A DNA stretch of 34,091 nt. Origin: Bacteroidales bacterium. GTDB taxonomy: Bacteria; Bacteroidota; Bacteroidia; Bacteroidales; UBA932. Shown piece after piece: positions 16,718 through 26,356 of this stretch. The stretch spans positions 1 through 34,091 of the forward strand of contig JAMPAT010000031.1 of assembly GCA_023667095.1 (NCBI GenBank), read 5' to 3'. The notes below the pieces were generated by a model. It had not been told where the DNA came from. It saw nothing but the letters and a program-made list of their open reading frames with translations, and did not search any database. Each line of letters opens with the position of its first letter. Position 1 is the stretch's first letter. The translations under genes and the position numbers were made by a program.

Positions 16718-19700
16718 ATGAAGAAGATATTTGCAGCAATGTTTTCTGTCTGTATGCTGAATGTGTGTGTCCGTGCACATGCACTTTATTTTGAGCATAT
16801 AGATATAAGTGACGGGCTGTCGCAGAATACTGTGAATGAAATCATACAGGACCGCCGTGGATTCATGTGGTTCGCGACAAAGGACGGGCTGAACAGGTAT
16901 GACGGGAAGCATTTCAGGATTTTCAGGACGATACCTTACGACAGTTCCAGCCTTGGCAACAGCCAGATAAGGAGCCTTGCCGAGGACCTGGAGGGGAATA
17001 TATGGGTCGGGACAAATTCCGGACTTTACCTGTATGACACAGAAAAGGGGACTTTTTCTGAAATAACGGTTCCGGATGGCCTGGGGGGGCACTCTATAGC
17101 CCTATATTGAAGATGAAATGCGGTACTGACGGCAGGATATGGATTGCAGTCGAGGGCCATGGCGTCTATCGGCATGATCCCGGAGCTGCATCTGTCGAGT
17201 GTGTCTACCGGACGGCAAGCCCGCTCCGGAGCATAGAGATAGACAATATGGCAGGAAGAATCTGGTTTTCCTGGTCTGGAGGAGGGCTTTTCTATACTGA
17301 TGACGGTTTTGAGAGTGTGCATCCTTTTCTTCTTGACAATGGGGACAAGGTATATCCGGAAGATATAATTTCATGCATACATGTCAGCGCATACAACAAG
17401 ATTTATCTTGGCCTTGAACAGAATGGCGTAGTCGAGCTGAACAAGGCTACGGCCAGGATAACCAGGCTCAACCTTTCTGAAGAGCCCCTGTTTGTCAGGG
17501 AAATTGTCCAGTACTCTCCTGATGAACTGTGGATAGGGACCGAGTCCGGGCTGTTCATCTACAATGTCAGGAGCCGTACATGGCAGCATCTTGTGAATTC
17601 TGACGATGACAGGTATTCGCTGTCTGACAATGCTGTATATTCAATCTGCAAGGACAGGGACGGAGGACTGTGGATAGGCACTTTCTTCGGTGGGGTAAAC
17701 TATCTTCCGCAGAGGATACCGGATTTCAGCAAATACTACTATAGCAGGGAGCAAGGCGGACTGAACGGCAAAAGGGTAAGGAAGATATGTCCTGACGGGA
17801 AAGGCTGCCTGTGGGTGGCGACAGAGGATGCCGGACTGTACCACTTCAATCCGGAGACAGGTGTATTTGACTTTTTCTCCAGGAGCAGCGAATTTACAAA
17901 TATCCAGTGCCTGCTGATGGACGGGGACAACCTTTGGGTAAGCACTTTTGCAAAAGGCATCAGGGTAATTGACACCAGGACATCCCGGGTGAAGAAATAT
18001 GAGTTTGTCAAGGAGCCTGGACCGAGGCTGTTCAGCAACAATATCTTTACAATGGCCAGGACCAGCAGCGGGCGGATATATATAGGTACAATGCACGGTC
18101 TGCAGTTCTATAGGCCGGAGGTGGACGGTTTCGGGTTTGTACCGCAGATAAACGGGGGAAAGATGGTCAATGACATAATGGAGGATTCCGGTGGCAACCT
18201 CTGGGTAGGGACTATTTCCAACGGAGTGTATGTGCAGAGTGCAAGGGATGGAGAATGGAGGCAATACCTGCATGACAACGCGGACAGAAGCTCTGTTCCC
18301 GGCAACAATATCACAAGCATATTCGAAGATTCCAGGAACAGGATATGGGTGACTACATACGGTTCGGGATTCTGCATGTATGAGCCTGAGACTGATTCAT
18401 TCTGTACATATAATTCATTGAACGGGATGCCGGGGGATGTAGTCTACCAGATTGTAGAGGATGATGCAGGTGACTTCTGGATATCTACCAACAGCGGCCT
18501 TGTCCTCTTCAACCCGCTGGCACGTGCTGTGGAGCGGGTCTACACTGTGGAGGACGGGCTTCTGTGCAATTCATTCAACTACAGTTCCAGCTACAGGGAT
18601 GAATCCGGAAGGATATACTTCGGATGTATCGAGGGCATGGTTTCATTTTCTCCACAGAACCTTGTCAACAAGAGGAGCAGTACAAGGACGCCTGAAATAT
18701 ATATAACTGATTTCTCGATACTCAGCGACAATGCCTCCGGAAGCGGAAACCCTCTTGAAAAGGATATAATATGCACGGATTCCATTGTGCTGAGGCATTG
18801 GCAGAATGTCTTTACGGTCGAGCTTGCCGCCTTGGGATTTTCGGAAGACCATGCAATCATGTACAGGCTTGACGGTGTGGACGGAAGCTGGAGGAGATAT
18901 GACGGAGGGAAGATTACATATTCCAATATCCCTTCGGGGGACTATTGTTTCAGGGCAAGGTTCCAGGATGAATACGCAGGGACAGGGGAGAAGACACTCA
19001 ATATAAGGATACGGCCCCCTTTCTGGAGATCTACAGTTGCAAATGTCCTGTATCTGTTTGTCCTGCTTGGCGCGGCCTTGACAGGGATAGGGTACTATCA
19101 CAGGATGTCTGTCATCAAGCGCAGAAAATATATCCGTGAGTATGAAAGGAAAAAGGAAAGTGAACTGTATGACACTAAGATAGCGTTCTTTACGAATATC
19201 ACCCATGAGATACGCACGCCTCTGACACTTATAAAGGGACCGCTTGACAATATACTTGCCGGAGGCAATGTGGATCCTAAGATTGCAAGGAACCTTGACA
19301 TAATGAGCAGGAATACGGACCGTCTGCTTGTGCTTGTAAACCAGCTTCTTGATTTCCAGAAAATCGAGAAGGAAAGCCTGTCGCTTAAACTTGCAAGGTG
19401 CAACGTGGCGGATATACTTGAGTCCACGTTCAACAGGTTCAGCGCATCAATGTCATGGCAGCATAAGGAATTCAGCATCGATGTAAGGGACAGGGATATA
19501 TGTGCAATGATAGACAAGGAGGCCTTCACGAAGATTCTAAGCAACATGTTCACCAATGCGATGAAATATTCCGACAGGCATATAACGGTCATACTTGAAC
19601 GTGAAGGGGATTTGATGAAACTCATTGTCGGCAATGACGGTGATGTTGTGCCTGCGGACAAGAGGGAAATCATATTCACTCCATTCTACCGCCATACAAA

Positions 19701-20700
19701 TACCAACGAACAGACCGGAACCGGTATCGGCCTGTACCTTGCCCGCTCACTTGCCGAGCTGCAGTATGGAACACTTTCGATGAGCCAGGACCTGAGTGTG
19801 AATGAGTTTGTGCTTATGCTGCCTCTGTGCAGTGATGATGGGCCGGAAGAGGATATCCCTTCTGCCGGGGATATGCCTGCGGAGGACCATGGAGAGCCGG
19901 AGGCTGATGTCATTGCCGTGTCAGGAAGTTCGCAGGATACCATACTTGTGGTTGAGGACGATGTGGAGCTATGCCGGTTCATAAAGGATTCCATAGGGGA
20001 GAAATGGCCTGTGATTACGGCCCATAATGGACGTGAGGCGCTGGAAGTACTTGACAAGAATAATATTACCTTGATTGTCAGCGATATAATGATGCCTGAA
20101 ATGGATGGTATAGAGCTTTGCCGCATAGTGAAGAGCGACTTCAGATATACTCATATACCGCTTGTGCTGCTTACTGCAAAGACAACCCTGGAGTCCAAGA
20201 TAGCAGGAATGAATGTCGGTGCGGATGTCTATGTGGAGAAGCCTTTCTCGCTTACCTACCTGATGTCAGTGATTGCCAACCAGATAAAGAGCCGGCAGAC
20301 TTTGAGGGAGGCGTTCCTGAAGAACCCCCTTGCCACAATGACCACAGTGAACATGTCGTCAGGGGATACGGACTTCCTTTCGCGTCTCCAGTCTGTGATA
20401 CATGAGAACCTCAATAACCCTAAGTTCAAGATGGATGACATTGCCGAGATGATGCACATGAGCCGCGCCAATTTCTACCGTAAGATAAAAGGTGTGCTGG
20501 ACATGAGCCCGAATGACTATCTTAGGGTCGAGCGTCTCAAAAAGGCTGCACAGCTGCTTGTCGAGAATGACTACCAGGTCAGCGAAGTATGCTATATGGT
20601 AGGATTCAGTTCACCGTCCTATTTCTCCAAATGCTTCTATAGCCAGTTTGGGGTGAATCCAAAGAATTTTGTCAAAAACCAGGAAACTAAAAATCAATAG
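16718..20700 (+). CDS. Hybrid two-component system regulator (HTCS), frameshifted at a G7 tract
   Basis: The start ATG 16718 gives MKKIFAAMFSVCMLNVCVRA (signal). The first frame ends at TGA 17110 after residue 130. The rest continues one base back from about 17083 to TAG 20700; a -1 shift at G7 17083-17089 joins DGLGG to ALYSPILKMKCGTDGRIW, giving ~1,325 residues, the usual HTCS length. Domains, numbered from 17107: Reg_prop propeller blades to ~550 (e.g. GLWIGTFFGGVNYLP), Y_Y_Y domain ~560-635, membrane helix ~643-665, HisKA with NITHEIRTPLTL (~697-708), HATPase with TGTGIGLYLARSL, receiver ~945-1060 (phospho-Asp993 in SDIMMPEMDG), and AraC-type HTH ~1095-1195. Known role: the periplasmic propeller binds an oligosaccharide and the cytoplasmic HTH activates the PUL. 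It begins a rightward operon. If the break is real, most product would be a 130-residue fragment. Confidence 0.9.
17083..17089 (+). other. Homopolymeric G7 tract at the HTCS frame break
   Basis: Seven consecutive G's occur exactly where the two HTCS frames must be joined. Adding one G (or removing two) restores a single frame. Codons read CTG GGG GGG before the break, so the site is also a plausible -1 slippery sequence (G GGG GGC resembles X XXY YYZ). No tract of this length was noticed elsewhere in the PUL coding regions. Confidence 0.75.
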
Positions 20701-20702
20701 GA

Positions 20703-23411
20703 ATGAAATCTTTTATGAAAATTATTGCCTTTGTGGCATTGGCCCTATGTACCGGTACTGTAGCATCCGCACAGGGCAGGGACTATCTGTTTTCCCTGAA
20801 GTCCGTTGAGGGACATGGAGGGAAGACCGGATGGATGATGAAAAAGGCATCTGATGTTGCTGTCTCTGCGGAGGAACTGTCCATGGCCGGATTTGCTGAG
20901 GATGGCTGGATGCCGGCCATAGTGCCGGGGACTGTCCTTAATTCACTTGTCCACAACGGTGTATATCCTGAACCCTACTATGGACTCAACAACAAGATTA
21001 CCTCCGGTATCATTCCGGATCTAAGCACTGCAGGACGTGATTTCTATACCTACTGGTTCCGTTCCGAATTTGACAGGATTCCGGTCGGGAAGGACGAACG
21101 CGTATGGATGCAGCTTGACGGAGTAAACTACAGGGCTGAGTTCTGGCTGAACGGAAAGATGGTGTATTTCCTTTCAGGAATGTTCCGCCAGGAATCCGTG
21201 GATGTGACAGACTATGTCTCACGCGATTCAAGGAATGTCCTTGCAGTGAAGGTCTACCCTATAGATGAGCCAGGAGGGCCTCGCAAAGGTACATCCAAGT
21301 CATGGGGAGCCGCAGGTGAGTTCCGCAATGGAGGAAACGGGGAAATCGGCAAGAATGTCACGATGCTTATGAATGTCGGATGGGATTTCACATTCCTTGA
21401 CGGGATACGTGACAGGAATACGGGAATATGGCGTGACATAAAGTTCTACAGGACAGGGAAGGTTGCCTTGGGACATCCTTTTGTCAGGAGTGCCTTGGAA
21501 AAGCCGGGATACAACAGGTCAGCCCAGACAGTAAGCGTAGAGGTCACAAACTCTGGCTTCGGCACACAGAAGGTCAAGGTCTGCGGAGAAATAGAAGGAG
21601 AGGGGATAAGGTTTGAGAAGGAGATATCCGTCCTAAGGGGAATGACTGAGACAATCGAGTTCAACGCAGGTGATTACCCCCAGCTGCTGATTGATAATCC
21701 GCGTCTCTGGTGGCCTGTAAACAAGGGCAGCCAGGAACTTTACACCCTTTCACTCAAGGCCGAGCAGGGAGGAAAGGTGCTTGACTCAATATCTGTCAGG
21801 TTCGGAATCAGGGAGATAACCTCGAATACAGATACACCGGACAAGTCACGCACATTCTATGTGAACGGCAAGCCTGTCTTCATAAAGGGAACCAACTGGA
21901 TACCTGAGAATATGCTCAGGACTTCCGATGAACGCACGTATGCGGAACTCCGCTATACTGCCCAGTCAGGAGTCAACCTTATCCGTCAGTGGGGCGGAGG
22001 AATTACGGAATCCGACAAGTTCTATGACATGTGCGATGAACTTGGGATAATGGTCTGGACGGAATTCTGGATGACAGGAGACACCAAGCATCCTGTTGAC
22101 AGGGGGCTTCATCTGCAGAATGTCGAGTCTACGGTAAAGCGTATCCGCAACCATCCGTCCCAGGCATACTATGTCTGCTCGAACGAGTCTACAGAAATGA
22201 CAGGAATAAGGGAACTCATAGACAGGCTGGACGGCACCAGGGGCTATCAGATGCAGTCCGAATGCAGCGGTGTACATGACGGAAGCCCGTACAAGACAGT
22301 AAACCCTATGCGTCATTATGAGAACACGGCCTCGGAGAGGGGAAGCCGTGTGGACGGGTTCAATCCAGAGTACGGTGCCCCTTGCCTGCCTACGGTGGAG
22401 TGCCTGAGGGAGATGATGCCGGAGGAGGACCTCTGGCCGATCAACAGGGAGGTCTGGGACTATAGCGACGGCAACGGTTTCCACCAGATGTCAACCCTGT
22501 ATGTCGACCTTGTAAACAAATATGGAGAGTCTTCAGGGATAGATGAATTTGCTATGAAGGCCCAGTTTGTCGGTGCAATGAACTACAGGAGCATCTGGGA
22601 AGTGTGGAACTACAACAAGTTCAACTACGGTGACCGCTACACTTCCGGTTTCCTCTACTGGTACCATAACTCGGCAATCCGCCAGGTCTGCGGAAGGATG
22701 TGGGACTGGTCTCTTGAGCCTACGGCAGCATTGTACACCGCTGCCAATGCCTGTGAGCCACTGCACCCTCAGTTTGACTATCTCAAGAATACGGTTTCTG
22801 TCGTAAATGACTATTACAGGAGCTTTTCAGGATATAGGGTAGTCGCGGAGGTCTGGGATATAGCCTCGCGCAAAGTATGGAGCAGGTCTGCAGTTGTGGA
22901 CATACCGGAGGACGGTGTAGTCAATGATATCTTCGAGGTGGAATTTCCGGACGGGATCTCCCCTGTGCATTTCATAAAGCTGCGTCTTCTCGATGCTTCC
23001 GGCAACCAGGCTGGAAGCAGCTTCTACTGGAGGTCGGACAATGTATATGAGGGGCCAAAGACCCTTACCGGGCCGGCAACGGCAGGGTTTGAAAGCATTG
23101 ATGGCCTTGCCCAGGCGAATGTGTCTGTGAAATACACTTCCCGTGTCAAGGACGGCAGGCATTATGTCGATGTCGAGCTGAAGAACAGCCGTAAGGCAAT
23201 AGCATTCTTCACACAGCTCCAGTGGCTGGACAGCGAGGGCAAGCCGGTGCGTCCGTCATTCTACACGGACAATTTCTTCAGCATGATGCCGGGTGAGACC
23301 CGTAGGGTGACAATAGAGACCGGCCTGGAAGACCTTCCTGCAGGGACATATTCCCTTGTGGTCAAGGGCTTCAATGTCAAGAGAAAGGATAATGCGGTCC
23401 AGGTAATCTAA
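20703..23411 (+). CDS. GH2 exo-acting glycoside hydrolase (exo-beta-glucosaminidase/beta-mannosidase-like branch)
   Basis: 902 residues with signal peptide MKSFMKIIAFVALALCTGTV (cleavage near ASA-Q). The GH2 order is an N-terminal sugar-binding jelly-roll (WMPAIVPGTVLNSLVHNGVY, VWMQLDGVNYRAEFWLNGK, NVLAVKVYP), an Ig-like domain (GHPFVRSALEK...), then the TIM barrel (FIKGTNWIPENML, NLIRQWGGG, MVWTEFWMTGD). The acid/base Glu495 is seen in VCSNES and the nucleophile Glu556 in NPEYGAP. C-terminal beta domains follow (~660-902). The NPEYGAPCLP context and the long C-terminus resemble the CsxA/endo-mannosidase-like GH2 branch rather than LacZ. The actual sugar cannot be told from sequence; in this locus a beta-linked backbone or side-chain sugar is likely. 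It starts 2 bp after the HTCS stop, so it is translationally linked to the regulator. Confidence 0.88.
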   Translation: MKSFMKIIAFVALALCTGTVASAQGRDYLFSLKSVEGHGGKTGWMMKKASDVAVSAEELSMAGFAEDGWMPAIVPGTVLNSLVHNGVYPEPYYGLNNKITSGIIPDLSTAGRDFYTYWFRSEFDRIPVGKDERVWMQLDGVNYRAEFWLNGKMVYFLSGMFRQESVDVTDYVSRDSRNVLAVKVYPIDEPGGPRKGTSKSWGAAGEFRNGGNGEIGKNVTMLMNVGWDFTFLDGIRDRNTGIWRDIKFYRTGKVALGHPFVRSALEKPGYNRSAQTVSVEVTNSGFGTQKVKVCGEIEGEGIRFEKEISVLRGMTETIEFNAGDYPQLLIDNPRLWWPVNKGSQELYTLSLKAEQGGKVLDSISVRFGIREITSNTDTPDKSRTFYVNGKPVFIKGTNWIPENMLRTSDERTYAELRYTAQSGVNLIRQWGGGITESDKFYDMCDELGIMVWTEFWMTGDTKHPVDRGLHLQNVESTVKRIRNHPSQAYYVCSNESTEMTGIRELIDRLDGTRGYQMQSECSGVHDGSPYKTVNPMRHYENTASERGSRVDGFNPEYGAPCLPTVECLREMMPEEDLWPINREVWDYSDGNGFHQMSTLYVDLVNKYGESSGIDEFAMKAQFVGAMNYRSIWEVWNYNKFNYGDRYTSGFLYWYHNSAIRQVCGRMWDWSLEPTAALYTAANACEPLHPQFDYLKNTVSVVNDYYRSFSGYRVVAEVWDIASRKVWSRSAVVDIPEDGVVNDIFEVEFPDGISPVHFIKLRLLDASGNQAGSSFYWRSDNVYEGPKTLTGPATAGFESIDGLAQANVSVKYTSRVKDGRHYVDVELKNSRKAIAFFTQLQWLDSEGKPVRPSFYTDNFFSMMPGETRRVTIETGLEDLPAGTYSLVVKGFNVKRKDNAVQVI

Positions 23412-23422
23412 AGGATAGGGAT

Positions 23423-26353
23423 ATGATAAGGAATATATTGCTCTCAATGGCGGCCATGCTCTTCGCAGCCCTGCTGTCCATTGCTTTTGCAGCTGAATAC
23501 GATGTGGTTATAGTCGGGGGTACCCCTGGGGGAATCATGGCTGCCATTGCAGCTGCACGCGAAGGTAAGGACTGTGTCATACTTGAGCGTACTGCACATG
23601 TCGGAGGGCTTCCTGCCAATGGACTCGGGGCAACCGATATCGGTACACGTGGGGCAACCACAGGGCTTTTCGGGCAGTTTGTGGATATGAACAGGGCCTA
23701 TTATGTGGAAAAGTACGGAGCAGGCTCACCGCAGGAGAGGGCATGCAGTGACGGATACCATTTCGAGCCTCATGTTGCTGAGGAGAATTTCTGCAGGATG
23801 ATAGACGGGGCAGGCCCCGGCAGGATAACGGTACTTACAATGCGCCAGTTCGACTCCTCGGGAGAGAATGTCGTGATGTCCGGCAGCAGGATTTCTGCAA
23901 TATATATCCTCAACCGTGAAACCGGGGACAAGGAGAAATATGACGGGAAGGTATTCATCGATGCAACATACGAAGGTGATCTCGGGGCTGCTGCCGGAGT
24001 GCCGTTCAGGACAGGCCGTGAGGGTATGGAAGAGTTTTCAGAGCCATGTGCAGGCAAAGTCTACAGATGGTGGAAGCACGGCCCTGACGAAGACGGGACA
24101 ACTTACAAGGGCGATGATGCCATCCAGGCCTATAACTACCGTATCTGCCTGACCAGGGACAGCAAGAATAGGGTGCCTGTCCGGAAACCTGACAATTACA
24201 ACAGGGAAGAATATGTCTCACTTGTGGAGGATGTCCTTACGGGGAGGAACACCGATGTCCGTTTCAGGGGAGTGACGGAAGAGCAGATGGAGGCCAACAG
24301 GCAGAGGGTCCTTGCCGGTGGAAAGACTGCCATACCAGGAGATCCCTGGGGGATTTCCAAGGTCACGAACATGGTCTCACTCCCGAACGGGAAGACAGAT
24401 GCCAACAACCAGCATCTTGCCCTGATTTCTACAGACCTGCCGGAAGAGAACTGGCCATGGCCGACAGCCGGCTGGGAGTGGAGGGATGCCTTTGCTGCGC
24501 GCCTTAGGGACTATACCCTTGGACTGCTTTGGTTTGCACAGAACGATGAGGCCTTGCCTGCGCATTTCCGTGAAGCCTGCCTCGAATATGGTCTTGCTGC
24601 CGATGAATATGTAGACAACGGCAATTTTCCGCGTCAGGTGTATGTACGAGAGGGCCGTCGTCTTGCCGGGACATACTTCTTTACTGCCAATGATGTGCTT
24701 CCTGTGCAGGACGGCTCCCGTCCTCCTGTCAGCGGCGCTTCCGTTACTGCAAGCCACTATGCCCTGGATTCACATGCTGTGCACAAGCGTGAAAAGGGCA
24801 GGGTGCACCTGGACGGCTTTTTCAGCCATCCGTCATCGGTGTACACTGTCCCGTATGGTGTGATGGTGCCTGAGGCTGTGGACAACCTGCTCTTCCCTGT
24901 GGCTGTGTCTGGAAGCCATGTCGGCTTTTCTACATTGAGAATGGAGCCTTGCTGGATGGCAATGGGCGAGGCTGCAGGAACGGCTGCAGCACTCTCCATA
25001 GACGGGCATTCCGATGTGCGTGGCATTCCGGTTGAGAGGCTTCAGCAGAAATTGCTGGAAAACGGTGCTACACTGATATATTTCAGGGACCTTAAACCTG
25101 GAGACCGTGACTTCATGCAGGTGCAGATGCTTGCACTCAAAGGGTATTTCCCTGGCTGGAATGCAGAACTTGACAAGCCTCTTGATGAGGAGACGGCAAA
25201 GCTGTGGAGCCGTCTTTCAGGCAAGGTGATCAAATGTGACGGAGGGACAAGGCGTCAGTTCCTGAGGATGCTGGAATGGAACGGTATCAATGATTCCGCA
25301 CCAGACTGGGCGTGGACAGGCTTTGTCCGTCCGGAAGGGGTGAACCCTGTCTTTTCTCCTGATACAGCGACTTTATTCCGGTGCCCTGTCTCCGGCCTGA
25401 AAGTGCCTTGGGAAGGCAGTGATACCTTCAATCCAGGGGCAACTGTCCATAAGGGGAAGATTGTTGTGATGTACCGTGGTGAGGACAATTCAGGTGTCGG
25501 GATAGGGAAGAGGACATCACGCCTCGGATATGCCGTTTCACGTGACGGAGTGCATTTCAGGAGGTCGAAAACACCTGTCTTCTATCCGGACAATGATGCC
25601 CAGAAAGCCCTTGAATGGCCCGGAGGCTGTGAGGATCCGAGAATAGCTGCAACAGAAGACGGGCTTTATGTGATGTTCTATACTCAGTGGAACCGGAAGA
25701 CAGCACGTCTTGCCGTGGCAACGTCGCGTAATCTGAAAGACTGGACCAAGTATGGGCCGGCCTTTGCAAAGGCATACGGAGGACGTTTCTTTGACATGTT
25801 CTGCAAGTCAGCCTCAATAATAACAAAGGTGGTGGACGGGAAGCAGGTCATAGCCAAGATAGACGGCAAGTACTGGATGTACTGGGGGGAAAGGTTCATC
25901 AATGTAGCTACTTCTGACAATCTCGTAGATTGGACCCCCATGCTGGACGAAAAGGGTGAACTTCTTAAAGTTGTCCTTCCGCGTGACGGATATTTTGACA
26001 GCGACCTTACGGAGTGCGGCCCTCCCGCTGTCATTACAGACAAGGGTATCCTGCTGATGTACAATGGAAAGAACAAGGGCGGCAAGAACCGTGACAGGAG
26101 ATATACAGCCAATTCATACTGTGCCGGCCAGCTGCTTTTTGACCTTGATGACCCTTGCCGGCTGAAAGGACGTCTGGACGAGCCTTTCTTTATTCCGGAG
26201 GCGTCATTCGAGAAGAGCGGACAATATCCTGCAGGTACGGTGTTTATCGAAGGACTGGTGCCATACAGGGGGAAATGGTATCTCTATTACGGATGTGCAG
26301 ACTCACGTGTGGGTGTAGCCATATATTCTCCAGCAAAATCAGATAACAAATAG
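23423..26353 (+). CDS. Exported FAD-dependent oxidoreductase fused to GH130-like beta-propeller
   Basis: 976 residues. A Sec-type signal (MIRNILLSMAAMLFAALLSI, end near AFA-A) lacks twin arginines. Residues ~25-580 form an FAD_oxidored-type domain: dinucleotide-binding VIVGGTPGGIMAAIAAAREG with acidic VILERT, then HVGGLPANGLGATD and the C-terminal FAD-binding stretch AMGEAAGTAAALS near 512-524. After a linker, residues ~645-970 resemble a GH130-type five-bladed propeller: TFNPGATVHKGKIVVMYRGED (Asn670) and GGCEDPRI (Glu737-Asp738, the position of the family's catalytic Asp). Repeated AVATSRNLKDWTKYGP-like blades follow. Known: GH130 enzymes cleave beta-mannosides by phosphorolysis or hydrolysis; FAD_oxidored proteins are often misnamed 'xanthan lyase'. 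Inferred: a bifunctional redox and glycoside-processing enzyme. The 11-bp gap to GH2 and 3-bp gap to the next gene indicate one operon. Catalysis of either half is untested. Confidence 0.82.
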   Translation: MIRNILLSMAAMLFAALLSIAFAAEYDVVIVGGTPGGIMAAIAAAREGKDCVILERTAHVGGLPANGLGATDIGTRGATTGLFGQFVDMNRAYYVEKYGAGSPQERACSDGYHFEPHVAEENFCRMIDGAGPGRITVLTMRQFDSSGENVVMSGSRISAIYILNRETGDKEKYDGKVFIDATYEGDLGAAAGVPFRTGREGMEEFSEPCAGKVYRWWKHGPDEDGTTYKGDDAIQAYNYRICLTRDSKNRVPVRKPDNYNREEYVSLVEDVLTGRNTDVRFRGVTEEQMEANRQRVLAGGKTAIPGDPWGISKVTNMVSLPNGKTDANNQHLALISTDLPEENWPWPTAGWEWRDAFAARLRDYTLGLLWFAQNDEALPAHFREACLEYGLAADEYVDNGNFPRQVYVREGRRLAGTYFFTANDVLPVQDGSRPPVSGASVTASHYALDSHAVHKREKGRVHLDGFFSHPSSVYTVPYGVMVPEAVDNLLFPVAVSGSHVGFSTLRMEPCWMAMGEAAGTAAALSIDGHSDVRGIPVERLQQKLLENGATLIYFRDLKPGDRDFMQVQMLALKGYFPGWNAELDKPLDEETAKLWSRLSGKVIKCDGGTRRQFLRMLEWNGINDSAPDWAWTGFVRPEGVNPVFSPDTATLFRCPVSGLKVPWEGSDTFNPGATVHKGKIVVMYRGEDNSGVGIGKRTSRLGYAVSRDGVHFRRSKTPVFYPDNDAQKALEWPGGCEDPRIAATEDGLYVMFYTQWNRKTARLAVATSRNLKDWTKYGPAFAKAYGGRFFDMFCKSASIITKVVDGKQVIAKIDGKYWMYWGERFINVATSDNLVDWTPMLDEKGELLKVVLPRDGYFDSDLTECGPPAVITDKGILLMYNGKNKGGKNRDRRYTANSYCAGQLLFDLDDPCRLKGRLDEPFFIPEASFEKSGQYPAGTVFIEGLVPYRGKWYLYYGCADSRVGVAIYSPAKSDNK

Positions 26354-26356
26354 ATT

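Noticed and set aside
17107..17115. Independent start (TTG/ATG) for a short cytoplasmic HTCS
   Set aside because: The protein would start mid-propeller with no signal peptide, and the upstream frame encodes the missing signal and first blades, so a frame break is the better explanation.
23423..25300. Calling the FAD protein a 'xanthan lyase'
   Set aside because: That label is a common database misannotation of FAD_oxidored proteins; no lyase fold is present.
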